The notes: generated by a model not told the origin, from the sequence alone. DNA of 64,000 nt from Polaribacter sp. Hel_I_88 (GCF_000687935.1 NZ_JHZZ01000001.1:1054001-1118000); one strand, 5' to 3'; shown: positions 35,978 through 44,582, numbered from the stretch's first letter. A program made the numbers and translations.

Positions 35978-36904
35978 TTATGAGATTTCTATATCAAATT
36001 GGGTTAGTTCTTTAAACGATTGTAGGCGTTTATCAACTTCCTCTTTTGTTAATTCTTGCATCCTTTCCGTTCCAAATTTCTCCACACAAAAAGACGCTAG
36101 ATTAGAACCATAGATAATAGCATTTTTCATATTTTCAAAAGAAATATCTTCTGTTTTTGCTAAATAACCACAAAAACCACCTGCAAAGGTATCTCCTGCT
36201 CCTGTTGGATCAAAAACTTCTGCTAAAGGTAAAGCTGGTGCAAAAAACATATTACCATCATTAAATAATAAAGCTCCATGTTCTCCTTTTTTAATCACCA
36301 CATATTTAGGACCCATTGTATGGATTTTCTTTGCAGCGTTTACCAAAGAATATTCCCCTGAAAGTTGGCGAGCTTCTTCATCATTAATCGTAATAACGTC
36401 TACACGTTTTAGAACAGTATGTAAATCATCTAAAGCAATGTCCATCCAAAAATTCATAGTATCTAAAACTACCAATTTTGGTCTTTCTGTCATTTGATCT
36501 AAAACTGATGCTTGTGTTAAAGGATGTAAATTACCCAACATTACAATGCTAGCATCTTTAAAACCATTTGGCACAACAGGTGTAAAAGTTTCTAATACAT
36601 TTAATTCTGTAATTAAAGTATCTCTAGAATTCATATCATTATGATATTTTCCACTCCAAAAAAAAGTTTTTCCTTCTTTTACAATTTCAACTCCATCTGT
36701 ATTAATCCCTTTTTGGTTCATCATCTTTAAATAAGAATCAGGAAAATCGCCACCAACAACAGAAACAACTCCTGTTTCTATACCAAACTGACTGGCTGCT
36801 AAACCAACAAAAGTTCCTGAACCTCCAAGAATTTTATCGGTTTTACCAAAAGGCGTCTCAATTGCATCAAATGCTACAGTACCTACTGCTAATAATTTAC
36901 TCAT
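35978..36904 (-). CDS. PfkB family carbohydrate/nucleoside kinase
   Basis: 308 aa ribokinase-fold protein. GGSGTFVGLAASQFG near residue 28 is the substrate-binding glycine motif. VVIKKGEHGALLF and DPTGAGDTFAGGFCGYLA (with catalytic aspartate) are the PfkB signatures. The substrate (ribose, fructose-1-phosphate, adenosine or other) cannot be decided from sequence. The neighbouring PurF-like gene makes a nucleoside or ribose substrate plausible, but only as inference. Confidence 0.9.
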   Translation of the reverse strand: MSKLLAVGTVAFDAIETPFGKTDKILGGSGTFVGLAASQFGIETGVVSVVGGDFPDSYLKMMNQKGINTDGVEIVKEGKTFFWSGKYHNDMNSRDTLITELNVLETFTPVVPNGFKDASIVMLGNLHPLTQASVLDQMTERPKLVVLDTMNFWMDIALDDLHTVLKRVDVITINDEEARQLSGEYSLVNAAKKIHTMGPKYVVIKKGEHGALLFNDGNMFFAPALPLAEVFDPTGAGDTFAGGFCGYLAKTEDISFENMKNAIIYGSNLASFCVEKFGTERMQELTKEEVDKRLQSFKELTQFDIEIS

Positions 36905-37030
36905 AATGTTTCTATAATTTTCTAAAAAACAAAAAAATTAATATGTTAAATCCTCTTTAAAAACGAAATAATAACAATAATATTCTGTTTACTTTAATAC
37001 TTTACAAGCACTTTTTAATGCTTTTTATCG

Positions 37031-37038
37031 TATTTTTG
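37031..37038 (+). promoter_or_regulatory. -7 box for the sufE operon
   Basis: TATTTTTG, exact consensus, 47 nt upstream of the sufE ATG in a divergent region. Confidence 0.5.
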
Positions 37039-37085
37039 CCTTTTTAAAAAGGTGTTTTACAATACCGCAAAAATAAGTTTTAAAA

Positions 37086-37511
37086 ATGACTATCAAAGAA
37101 ATACAAGAAGAAATTATTGATGAGTTTTCTATGTTTGATGATTGGATGGATCGTTATGAATACATTATAGAACTTGGCAAATCTTTACCAATAATTAATG
37201 AGGAGTATAAGTTAGATGAAAATTTAATTAAAGGATGCCAATCTAAAGTTTGGTTATTTTCTGAATTAGAAAACGATACTGTAAAATATACAGCAGATAG
37301 TGATGCTATTTTAACAAAAGGCATTGCAGCTTTATTATTAAGAGTTTATTCTGGCCAAAAACCCAAAGATATCTTAACTGCTGAAACTAAATTTATTGAT
37401 GAAATTGGTTTAAAAGAACATTTATCGCCAACAAGAGCAAATGGATTGGTTTCTATGGTAAAACAAATAAAAATGTACGCAATTGCGCAACAAACAAAAT
37501 TAGCAAACTAA
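37086..37511 (+). CDS. sufE: SufE family sulfur-transfer protein
   Basis: 141 aa. ENLIKGCQSKVWLF holds the persulfide-carrying cysteine. The N-terminal FDDWMDRYEYIIELGKSLP and C-terminal HLSPTRANGLVSMV are typical of SufE. It accepts sulfur from the cysteine desulfurase SufS and stimulates Fe-S cluster assembly. One base separates it from the SufT-like gene, and the pair forms an operon. Confidence 0.95.
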   Translation: MTIKEIQEEIIDEFSMFDDWMDRYEYIIELGKSLPIINEEYKLDENLIKGCQSKVWLFSELENDTVKYTADSDAILTKGIAALLLRVYSGQKPKDILTAETKFIDEIGLKEHLSPTRANGLVSMVKQIKMYAIAQQTKLAN

Positions 37512-37512
37512 C

Positions 37513-37833
37513 ATGACAGATAAAGAATTAGAAGAAATTGGCGATAAAATTATAAGAGTTTTAAAAACTATTTATGATCCAGAAATTCCTGTAGATATTT
37601 ACGAACTTGGGTTAATTTATGATGTTTTTGTGTCTGATGAAAACAATGCAAAAATATTAATGACGTTAACATCACCTAACTGTCCAGTTGCAGAAAGTTT
37701 GCCTGTAGATATTGAAGAGAAGGTAAAATCTTTAAAAGAAATTAATGCTTGCGAAGTAGAAATTACTTTCGACCCAACTTGGACTTCAGAGATGATGAGT
37801 GAAGAAGCAAAATTGGAGCTTGGTATGTTGTAG
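37513..37833 (+). CDS. SufT-like / MIP18 (DUF59) family Fe-S maturation protein
   Basis: 106 aa single-domain protein with KTIYDPEIPVDIYELGLIYD and the conserved TSPNCPVAESLP cysteine loop, ending in VTFDPTWTSEMMSEEAK. The family assists Fe-S cluster insertion. It lies immediately downstream of sufE (1-nt gap), supporting that role. Confidence 0.93.
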   Translation: MTDKELEEIGDKIIRVLKTIYDPEIPVDIYELGLIYDVFVSDENNAKILMTLTSPNCPVAESLPVDIEEKVKSLKEINACEVEITFDPTWTSEMMSEEAKLELGML

Positions 37834-37925
37834 GCCCCTGTTTCCCCAAAGGGGAGCAAAATGTTATAAATATTATGGAAAATAATGCTAAAATAAACTC
37901 GCTAAACTCTCCTCCTTTGGAGGAG
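37834..37925. repeat. pair of GC-rich palindromes (CCCCAAAGGGG and CTCCTCCTTTGGAGGAG)
   Basis: CCCCAAAGGGG at 37844-37854 and the perfect palindrome CTCCTCC-TTT-GGAGGAG at 37909-37925 stand out from the AT-rich surroundings. The second lies inside the first codons of the DUF2480 gene and encodes its unusual N-terminus. The design resembles the short palindromic repeats scattered through Flavobacteriaceae intergenic DNA. Confidence 0.55.
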
Positions 37926-38435
37926 TTGGAAGAGGCTATCATAAACAGAGTTGCTAACAGCAAACTTAAGACCTTTGACCTAGAAGAAATTTATCCTGAA
38001 GGAGAAAGAATTTTATTTGATATTAAAGACTGGCTTTTTCAAGAATTAATTTTAAAAGAAAGAGATTTTAGGGTTTTTGTAAAAAACCATAATTGGTCTC
38101 AATATAAAAGGTGTTTTGTAGCCATTTCCTGTTCTGTAGATGCTATTATTCCTTCTTGGGCATTTATGTTAATTGCTTCTGAGTTAACTCCTTTTGCCAA
38201 CAAAGTTGTTATTGGAGATTTAGAGTTGTTAGAAACCGTTATTTATCAAGAATTACTAAGTTTTGTAGATTTTAAAGAATTTGCAGATAAACCTGTAATT
38301 ATAAAAGGTTGTGCAGATAAACCGATTCCAAATGCTGCTTACGCATTTTTAATTGCAAAATTACAACCTACAGCCAAATCTATAATGTTTGGCGAGGCTT
38401 GCTCTACAGTACCCTTATATAAATCGAAAAACTAA
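37875..38435 (+). CDS. DUF2480 family protein with repeat-encoded N-terminal extension
   Basis: 186 aa. From residue ~22 (EAIINRVANSKLKTFDLEEI) it follows the DUF2480 pattern, including DIKDWLFQELILKERDFR, CFVAISCSVDAIIPSWAFML and FGEACSTVPLYK at the C-terminus. The first ~20 residues (MENNAKINSLNSPPLEELEE) are encoded across a GC-rich palindrome and do not look like the family. In relatives as I remember them the protein begins at EIINRVANS. Function unknown. It may belong to the sufE transcript (41-nt gap). Confidence 0.85.
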   Translation: MENNAKINSLNSPPLEELEEAIINRVANSKLKTFDLEEIYPEGERILFDIKDWLFQELILKERDFRVFVKNHNWSQYKRCFVAISCSVDAIIPSWAFMLIASELTPFANKVVIGDLELLETVIYQELLSFVDFKEFADKPVIIKGCADKPIPNAAYAFLIAKLQPTAKSIMFGEACSTVPLYKSKN

Positions 38436-38459
38436 TTTTATTTTTTTATCAAATATCAT

Positions 38460-38467
38460 TATTTTTG
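38460..38467 (+). promoter_or_regulatory. -7 box for the first DUF3078 gene
   Basis: TATTTTTG, exact consensus, 17 nt before the GTG at 38485; it supports that start over earlier in-frame starts. Confidence 0.5.
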
Positions 38468-38484
38468 TTAGCTTTAAATTACGC

Positions 38485-39345
38485 GTGAAACAGTTTATTT
38501 TCCTTTTTTTCATTACAATATCTATGAGTTCTTTTGCTCAAAAGAAGAAAGAAGAGGCTCCAGTGCCTAAATGGAAAATTGATGGAAAATTTGCTTTTAT
38601 TTTTAATCAATCTTCTTTTTCTAATTGGGCTTCTGGTGGAGAAAATACAATTGCTGGTAATTTTAATGTGAACTACGATTTTAACTACAAAAAAAACAAC
38701 ATTAACTGGGATGCTAGAATAATATCTAGTTATGGTTTAAGTCATATCGCAGATAAAGGCAATAGAAAAACCGATGATCGTTTTGAGTTTAATTCTTTGG
38801 TAGGTTTTAAAACTTCACCAAGTTGGTTTTTATCTATTTTAACAAATTTTAGAACACAATATACAAAGGGATTTAATTACAAACCAGACCCTAAAGTACT
38901 AGTTTCAGACTTTTTATCACCTGCATATTTAACATTTGGACCAGGATTACTTTGGAAAAAATCTGATGAATCAACAGTAAATATTGCACCTGCAACAGCA
39001 AGATATACTTTTGTTGATGATTTTTTCTCAGGGAAATTTGGTGTAGAAGAAGGTAAAAATACTGCTTTCAGTTTAGGTTTTAACTTATCTGGCTATTATA
39101 AGTTTAGTTTAATGGAAAATATTGAGATGGAAAATATATTAAACTTATACACAGATTATTTGGCAAATGTGGGTAATGTAGATGTAGATTACCAAACTAA
39201 CATTCGTTTTAAAGTAAATAAATCTATAAAAATGTTGATGACTTTTCATACAATTATGGATGATAATGCATCTAGCAAAGTTCAATTTAGACAATTATTT
39301 GGTTTAGGACTTAATTATAAATTTCACGAAAAAGTGACTTATTAA
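38485..39345 (+). CDS. DUF3078 domain outer-membrane protein, copy 1
   Basis: 286 aa from GTG 38485, which starts signal peptide VKQFIFLFFITISMSSFAQ. The ATG further upstream (38389) overlaps the DUF2480 gene and precedes the promoter. WKIDGKFAFIFNQSSFSNWA followed by GGENTIAGNFNVNYDFNYKK is the DUF3078 hallmark. The rest is beta-barrel strands with a C-terminal LGLNYKFHEKVTY. Function unknown; it is probably an outer-membrane barrel. A related gene follows. Confidence 0.87.
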   Translation: MKQFIFLFFITISMSSFAQKKKEEAPVPKWKIDGKFAFIFNQSSFSNWASGGENTIAGNFNVNYDFNYKKNNINWDARIISSYGLSHIADKGNRKTDDRFEFNSLVGFKTSPSWFLSILTNFRTQYTKGFNYKPDPKVLVSDFLSPAYLTFGPGLLWKKSDESTVNIAPATARYTFVDDFFSGKFGVEEGKNTAFSLGFNLSGYYKFSLMENIEMENILNLYTDYLANVGNVDVDYQTNIRFKVNKSIKMLMTFHTIMDDNASSKVQFRQLFGLGLNYKFHEKVTY

Positions 39346-39413
39346 TATTTTTATTGTCTAGTATAAGAGGCACCTTTGCATCTTTAAATTTTTAATGAAA
39401 AATCAAACTAAAA

Positions 39414-40358
39414 ATGAAAAAAATATCAATTTTATTACTTTTAATAACAATTAATTTTGCTACAAACGCACAAACTGCAGAAGAATTAAAGAAAGAACAA
39501 GCTCCTAAAAAAGCAGAAATTGCTAAATTACAAGGAGAAGTAAAAGCTTTACAGGCAAAAATTGATGCTCTTCCTGGTTGGAGAACTGGTGCTTTTGGAA
39601 CTATTGGAGCAAGTTTATCTGGTTTTAACAATTGGTATGCTAGAAAAGCACCAGATGCTTCTGCTGGTAATATTGGAATTACAATAAACGGTTTTGCAAA
39701 TTTAATTGAAAAAGATTTTTTCTGGAGAAACTCTGGAAATATTAATCTTGGTTGGGTAAAATTAGACGACAAAACAGTTACTGGAGATGAGGATTTTGAA
39801 ACTGCAACAGATGTTTTTACAATTACCTCATTGTATGGTAAACGCTTAAATAAAAAATGGGCTGTTTCTGGTTTAGCAGAATATAGAACCACTTTAATTG
39901 ATAATTTTAACAATCCTGGTTATTTAGATTTAGGTGCTGGTTTAACGTGGACACCAACAAGCCATTTAGTAGTTGTGATGCATCCAGGAAACTATAACTT
40001 TGTTTTTAGTGATGGAGATACTGCTTTTGATTCTTCTTTAGGTGCAAAAGTTGTAGCAGACTACACAAATAAATACGGAGGTTTGAGTATAAAATCTAAC
40101 TTATCATTGTTTCAAAGCTATGAAAATGGAGATTTATCTAACTGGACCCTAACAAACTCTTTTGGATATACAATTTGGAAAGGAATTGGATTAGGTTTTG
40201 AAGTTGGTTTAAGAAACAACAAACAAGAGGCTTTAAATAATGCCTTGAAAAATTTTGATGCTAGCACAGTTTTTCCTGCTCCACCAACTCCAACTTTCGA
40301 TAATATTGATAACAAATTACAAACCTATTGGTTATTTGGTTTGAGTTATGCTCTTTAA
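39414..40358 (+). CDS. DUF3078 domain outer-membrane protein with coiled-coil N-terminus, copy 2
   Basis: 314 aa. Signal peptide MKKISILLLLITINFATNAQ, then a short coiled coil (EELKKEQAPKKAEIAKLQGE plus VKALQAKIDAL). The DUF3078 region is GASLSGFNNWYARKAPDASA, FANLIEKDFFWRNSGNINLG. The barrel ends with YWLFGLSYAL. It is a tandem paralog of the preceding gene, but with the added coiled coil that could contact peptidoglycan or a partner. A strong terminator follows. Confidence 0.87.
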   Translation: MKKISILLLLITINFATNAQTAEELKKEQAPKKAEIAKLQGEVKALQAKIDALPGWRTGAFGTIGASLSGFNNWYARKAPDASAGNIGITINGFANLIEKDFFWRNSGNINLGWVKLDDKTVTGDEDFETATDVFTITSLYGKRLNKKWAVSGLAEYRTTLIDNFNNPGYLDLGAGLTWTPTSHLVVVMHPGNYNFVFSDGDTAFDSSLGAKVVADYTNKYGGLSIKSNLSLFQSYENGDLSNWTLTNSFGYTIWKGIGLGFEVGLRNNKQEALNNALKNFDASTVFPAPPTPTFDNIDNKLQTYWLFGLSYAL

Positions 40359-40380
40359 GATTTAAAAAAATAATATTTAT

Positions 40381-40407
40381 AAAACCTCAAGAAATTCTTG
40401 AGGTTTT
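40381..40407. terminator. terminator after the DUF3078 pair
   Basis: AAAACCTCAAGAA and TTCTTGAGGTTTT are perfect reverse complements around a single A. T-rich sequence follows on the plus strand. Confidence 0.85.
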
Positions 40408-40500
40408 ACTTTTTAGTGGAAACTCTAATTTAAAGAATCTAAATAGTTAAACTAATCTTTTTTTTTTGTGGGATCTCAAATTTAATAGTTTATATTTAAT

Positions 40501-40508
40501 TACTTTTG
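40501..40508 (+). promoter_or_regulatory. -7 box for the CNNM/CBS gene
   Basis: TACTTTTG, exact consensus, 18 nt before the ATG at 40527. Confidence 0.5.
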
Positions 40509-40526
40509 TAGCTTAAATTTTTGTTA

Positions 40527-41642
40527 ATGACACTTTTAATTATATACGCAACTGTTTCTATATTTTTCTCTTTCTTATGCTCTATTTTAGAAGCTGTACT
40601 ATTAAGCATTACTCCTACATTTATCAATTTAAAAAAGAGTGAAGGAGAAGCGTATGCTACTGAATTAGAAATCTTAAAAAAAGATGTTGATAAGCCACTT
40701 ATTGCCATTTTAACCATTAACACAATTGCGCATACTGTGGGTGCAATTTTAGTTGGTGTACAAGCAAAAGTTGCGTATGCAGATATGTATGGAACTGTAG
40801 AGCAAACCATTTTAGGGTTCGTAATTACAGAAGATTTGATGGTTGGAATCGTTTCTACAGTTATGACGATTTTAATTTTGGTAGCTTCAGAAATAATACC
40901 GAAAACAATTGGCGCTACGTATTGGAAGCAACTTGCAAACTTTACATCAAAGGCATTAAACATCATGATTTTTCCATTAAAATGGACTGGTATCCTTTGG
41001 ATTTTACAATTAACTACAAAATTAATTGGTGGTAAAGGTCATGGCAGTATTTTAAGTAGAGAAGGTTTTTTGGTGATGACAGAAATGGCCGAAAAAGATG
41101 GTGTTTTTCAAAAAAATGAAAGTAAAGTAATCAGAAATTTATTAGGCTTTAAAAATATTAAAGTAAATGATGTAATGACACCAAGAACAGTTTTAGAAAC
41201 TGCTGATGAAAGCCAAACTATAGAATCTTTTTACAACGAACATAAAAACTTACCTTATTCTAGAATTCCTGTTTTTGCCGAAAATCCTGATGAAATTACT
41301 GGTTATTTTCTGAAAGATAATTTATTAGAAGCCTTAATTAATGGCAAAGGAAATCAAACGCTAGCCTCCATAAGAAGAGCCATAATTGTTACAGATAGGG
41401 AACTTTCTATACCAGATTTGTTTGATAGATTAATCAAAGAAAAAGAACACATTGCTTTGGTAGTTGATGAGTATGGTTCTGTTTCTGGTATTGTTTCTCA
41501 AGAAGATGTTATAGAAACACTTTTAGGTTTAGAAATTATGGACGAAAGTGATTCTGTAGCAGATTTACAAGAACACGCAAAAAAATCTTGGAAAAATCGT
41601 GCTAAAAAAATGGGAATTATTGGTGGTAAAAAAGAAGAGTAA
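40527..41642 (+). CDS. CNNM/DUF21 membrane protein with CBS pair (CorC/HlyC family, short form)
   Basis: 371 aa from ATG 40527 (a TTG two codons earlier is in frame but closer to the promoter). Residues ~1-185 form the DUF21/CNNM membrane domain: four hydrophobic segments with ASEIIPKTIGATYW. A CBS pair follows (VMTPRTVLETADESQTIESF; IALVVDEYGSVSGIVSQEDV). It stops soon after the CBS domains and lacks the CorC_HlyC C-terminal domain. The family handles magnesium efflux or membrane homeostasis; the ion is not proven here. Confidence 0.9.
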   Translation: MTLLIIYATVSIFFSFLCSILEAVLLSITPTFINLKKSEGEAYATELEILKKDVDKPLIAILTINTIAHTVGAILVGVQAKVAYADMYGTVEQTILGFVITEDLMVGIVSTVMTILILVASEIIPKTIGATYWKQLANFTSKALNIMIFPLKWTGILWILQLTTKLIGGKGHGSILSREGFLVMTEMAEKDGVFQKNESKVIRNLLGFKNIKVNDVMTPRTVLETADESQTIESFYNEHKNLPYSRIPVFAENPDEITGYFLKDNLLEALINGKGNQTLASIRRAIIVTDRELSIPDLFDRLIKEKEHIALVVDEYGSVSGIVSQEDVIETLLGLEIMDESDSVADLQEHAKKSWKNRAKKMGIIGGKKEE

Positions 41643-41668
41643 TTTTTATCTTTAAATCTATAAATAAT

Positions 41669-41713
41669 TATAATATACCTACAAGATTTCAAAAACCTTG
41701 TAGGTATATTATA
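41669..41713. terminator. 17-bp perfect palindrome (CCTACAAG family) acting as bidirectional terminator
   Basis: Arms 41669-41685 (TATAATATACCTACAAG) and 41697-41713 are exact complements with an 11-nt loop. It lies between converging genes (CNNM/CBS and hflX). The core CCTACAAG/CTTGTAGG matches the repeat at 24362-24465. Confidence 0.8.
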
Positions 41714-41753
41714 ATCTAAAATCCTATTAATTTTATCAACTTAAAAACACTTA

Positions 41754-41774
41754 CAAGGTCAAAAAAAGACCTTG
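41754..41774. repeat. second CTACAAGG-family hairpin before the hflX stop
   Basis: CAAGGTC-AAAAAAA-GACCTTG, followed by CAGGA, a degenerate member of the same repeat family; it can also serve as hflX terminator. Confidence 0.65.
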
Positions 41775-41786
41775 CAGGAGATATTG

Positions 41787-43004
41787 TTATTTATAATCTT
41801 CCTCTTTATATTCATAATATAAAAAATCGTTGTAAGGAAAACGTTGAATATGGATTTTCTTAACTTCTTCGTAAGTTTTTTCTTTAAAATCCTCTAAATT
41901 TTCTTTGTTTAAAGCAGATATAAAAATCGATTCCACATCATAATCATTCATCCAAGTTTTTTTCCAATCTTGTAATGTGTAATGTTCTTTCCCTTTTTCA
42001 GTAACTAAATCATCTTCATCAATCGTTTCGTGCTCATAAGCATCAATCTTATTAAAAACCATTACTGTTGGTTTATCTCCACATTTAATATCATTTAAAA
42101 CTGTGTTTACAGATGCTATATGATCTTCAAAATTTGGGTGAGAAATATCTACAACATGCAACAACAAATCTGCTTCTCGAACTTCATCTAAAGTAGATTT
42201 AAAAGATTCTACCAATTGTGTTGGTAATTTTCTAATAAACCCAACAGTATCCGTCATTAAAAAAGGAATGTTTTTAATCACTACTTTACGCACTGTAGTA
42301 TCTAACGTTGCAAAAAGTTTGTCTTCAGCAAAAACATCACTTTTACTAATTACATTCATCAAGGTAGATTTCCCAACGTTTGTGTACCCAACCAAAGCAA
42401 CTCTTACCATTTGCCCACGGTTTTTACGCTGTGTGGACATTTGTTTATCAATCTTAGCTAATTTGTTTTTAAGTAAAACAATTCTATCGTTGATAATTCG
42501 TCTATCCGTTTCTATTTCTGTTTCTCCAGGTCCACGCATTCCAATTCCCCCTTTTTGTTTATCAAGGTGCGTCCAAAGACGTGTTAAACGTGGTAATAAA
42601 TATTGATGTTGAGCTAATTCTACTTGTGTTCTTGCAGAACTTGATTGCGCTCTTTGTGCAAAAATATCGAGTATTAAATTGGTTCTATCTAAAATTTTAC
42701 AGTCTAAAATCTTTTCGATATTTCTTAATTGCGCAGGCGATAATTCGTCATCAAAAATTGCGGTTCCAATATTGTGCGAGTCTATATATGCTTTTACATC
42801 TTCTAGCTTTCCAGTTCCTAAGAATGTTTTAGGATTTGGTTTGTCCATTTTTTGCACAAAACGTTCTACAACAACTCCTCCAGCAGTTGCTGTTAAAAAC
42901 TCTAATTCGTCTAAATATTCAGTAGATTTTGTTTCGTCTTGTTTTTGTGTAATTACACCAATTAAAACAGTTTTCTCTGATGTTGCTTCTTTTTGTTCTA
43001 TCAT
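41787..43004 (-). CDS. hflX: GTPase HflX
   Basis: 405 aa from ATG 43004; 17 extra in-frame codons upstream would overlap the promoter. N-terminal domain: LDELEFLTATAGGVVVERF, MDKPNPKTFLGTGKLEDVKA. The coiled linker contains GMRGPGETEIETDRRIINDR. G domain: GYTNVGKSTLMNVI (P-loop), DTVGFIRKLP (G3) and NKIDAYE (G4). HflX binds ribosomes and splits stalled 70S particles. No operon partner is evident. Confidence 0.95.
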   Translation of the reverse strand: MIEQKEATSEKTVLIGVITQKQDETKSTEYLDELEFLTATAGGVVVERFVQKMDKPNPKTFLGTGKLEDVKAYIDSHNIGTAIFDDELSPAQLRNIEKILDCKILDRTNLILDIFAQRAQSSSARTQVELAQHQYLLPRLTRLWTHLDKQKGGIGMRGPGETEIETDRRIINDRIVLLKNKLAKIDKQMSTQRKNRGQMVRVALVGYTNVGKSTLMNVISKSDVFAEDKLFATLDTTVRKVVIKNIPFLMTDTVGFIRKLPTQLVESFKSTLDEVREADLLLHVVDISHPNFEDHIASVNTVLNDIKCGDKPTVMVFNKIDAYEHETIDEDDLVTEKGKEHYTLQDWKKTWMNDYDVESIFISALNKENLEDFKEKTYEEVKKIHIQRFPYNDFLYYEYKEEDYK

Positions 43005-43010
43005 AGAATA

Positions 43011-43018
43011 CAAAGATA
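43011..43018 (-). promoter_or_regulatory. -7 box of hflX, adjacent to the start codon
   Basis: CAAAGATA reads TATCTTTG on the minus strand, only 6 nt from the ATG at 43004. Transcription would begin 0-3 nt before the start codon, so the message would be leaderless or nearly so. Confidence 0.5.
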
Positions 43019-43092
43019 AAAAGAAAGTTGGCACCAAAAACAAATTTGATGCCAACTAAATTAATCAACCAAAACTAATTTAATGAAAACTC

Positions 43093-43848
43093 TTATATAA
43101 AATCTACTTTACCAGTTTCCATATTGTAAACTGCTGCCACGATTTTAATTTTTCCTTCTTTTTCTAAACTTGCCATTTTAGGTGATGCAATTCTAATATC
43201 CTCTACAGTTTTAGTAGCATTATTATAAATTACGTTATTCAGAAATTCTGTATTTTTTGATGAAACTTCGCCATTTTTTGCTGTCATTGTAACAGATGGT
43301 TGAATTTCATTTAAAAGATTTTGCAACGCATTCATATCCATAGAAGCAGCATCTGTTTTATCAATAGCATGTTTTACAGCTCCACAAGCTGAATGCCCCA
43401 TCACAATTACCAATTTAGAGCCTGCAACTGCTGTTGCAAATTCCATTGAACCAACTATATCTGCATTTTCTATGTTGCCTGCAACTCTGGCTACAAAAAT
43501 ATCGCCAATTCCTAAATCAAAAACATCTTCTACTGGCACTCTACTATCTACGCAAGAAAGTACAATTGCTTTTGGATATTGCCCAATCATAGCTTCTCTT
43601 CTTTGTGATGAATGATCTCTTTGCGTTAAATTATTACTCACAAAGTTTTCGTTTCCTTTTTTAAGTCTTCCAATAATTTCATCTGGACTCATGTCTGCCT
43701 GTTCTTCTGCAGTTAAAATACTTTTTATGGCAGTTTGTTGCACCACTACTTCTTTAACTTCTGGTGTTGTTTCTTTTTTGTCTGTAATACAAGATGTTAC
43801 TAACATTGTAATAACTAATACTGCTGCATATTTGCTGATATTTTTCAT
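43093..43848 (-). CDS. beta-class carbonic anhydrase, lipoprotein-anchored
   Basis: 251 aa. The N-terminus YAAVLVITMLVTSCITDKK is a lipoprotein signal. Zinc-ligand motifs follow: VLSCVDSRVPVE (Cys and Asp-Arg dyad) and MGHSACGAVKHAI (His and Cys). RVAGNIENADIVGSMEFA is also typical. Predicted role: interconversion of CO2 and bicarbonate on the periplasmic side or outer membrane rather than in the cytoplasm. It lies 41 nt downstream of a DUF2490 gene, probably the same transcript. Confidence 0.93.
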   Translation of the reverse strand: MKNISKYAAVLVITMLVTSCITDKKETTPEVKEVVVQQTAIKSILTAEEQADMSPDEIIGRLKKGNENFVSNNLTQRDHSSQRREAMIGQYPKAIVLSCVDSRVPVEDVFDLGIGDIFVARVAGNIENADIVGSMEFATAVAGSKLVIVMGHSACGAVKHAIDKTDAASMDMNALQNLLNEIQPSVTMTAKNGEVSSKNTEFLNNVIYNNATKTVEDIRIASPKMASLEKEGKIKIVAAVYNMETGKVDFI

Positions 43849-43889
43849 AAGAAAATAATTTAATTTATTAATTTTTTGTTTTTTGATAT

Positions 43890-44582
43890 TTAAAAATTGT
43901 GGTGCATACTAAATTGTAATTGTCCTTTACTCCATGCGTTTGTGGTTTGGTTCATCCAACCTACTTGGAATCTTATTTTAGGATTTAAAACATAACCTAA
44001 ACCTAAATAATTTCTGTTTCTATCAAATAATTCTACATTTCTGTTATCTCCTATATTTCTTTCGCCATTCATAAAAAGTTCGTTATAAAAAGCGCCGTAC
44101 AAAGTTTTAGGTGTTGCTAAACTTTTACTATTAAAAGGCACATTTATAAACAAATTATATCTGTAACGTGTTCTAAAATCTTGTGCTTCCACAAAACGTT
44201 GTTCAAATCTAAAACGATGTGTTATAAAAAAACGACTCCCTACTTTTTGAGTCAGTAATGCTTCTTGATAAATTCTATTTTCGTTTGATGTTTCATTTGA
44301 ATCGCCAAACTGACCTGTTGTAATATTTGCAACCCCTAGTGTAAACATAATGCCAGATTCTTTTGGTGTAAAAGTTAAACCCGATCTTAACAACAATTGC
44401 TCTGTGTCTCCTAAAAATTGCCAATCTCTGTATTGAAAATCTCCTTGAATACCAAATTGAGAATTCTTAAACTGATGATTATAAAAATACATATACCAAG
44501 CTCCAGTTTGGTTCTCATCTACTTGAGCATTTAAACTTGAAATAGATACAAAAGCAACAATACAAAACACTAAATATTTCAT
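43890..44582 (-). CDS. DUF2490 family outer-membrane protein
   Basis: 230 aa with signal peptide MKYLVFCIVAFVSISSLNAQ. TGAWYMYFYNHQF at the mature N-terminus and repeated strands (WQFLGDTEQLLLRSGLTFTP, RFFITHRFRFEQRFV, FRTRYRYNLFINVPF) fit DUF2490. The C-terminal strand ends in phenylalanine (GQLQFSMHHNF). It is probably an outer-membrane barrel of unknown role, placed first in the transcript with the carbonic anhydrase. Confidence 0.85.
   Translation of the reverse strand: MKYLVFCIVAFVSISSLNAQVDENQTGAWYMYFYNHQFKNSQFGIQGDFQYRDWQFLGDTEQLLLRSGLTFTPKESGIMFTLGVANITTGQFGDSNETSNENRIYQEALLTQKVGSRFFITHRFRFEQRFVEAQDFRTRYRYNLFINVPFNSKSLATPKTLYGAFYNELFMNGERNIGDNRNVELFDRNRNYLGLGYVLNPKIRFQVGWMNQTTNAWSKGQLQFSMHHNF

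Noticed and set aside
38389..38484. ATG start for the first DUF3078 protein
   Set aside because: It overlaps the DUF2480 gene and encodes residues upstream of both the -7 box and the signal peptide; GTG at 38485 fits better.
39392..39913. Minus-strand 173-codon open frame opposite the second DUF3078 gene
   Set aside because: Antisense shadow of a gene with signal peptide and family match.
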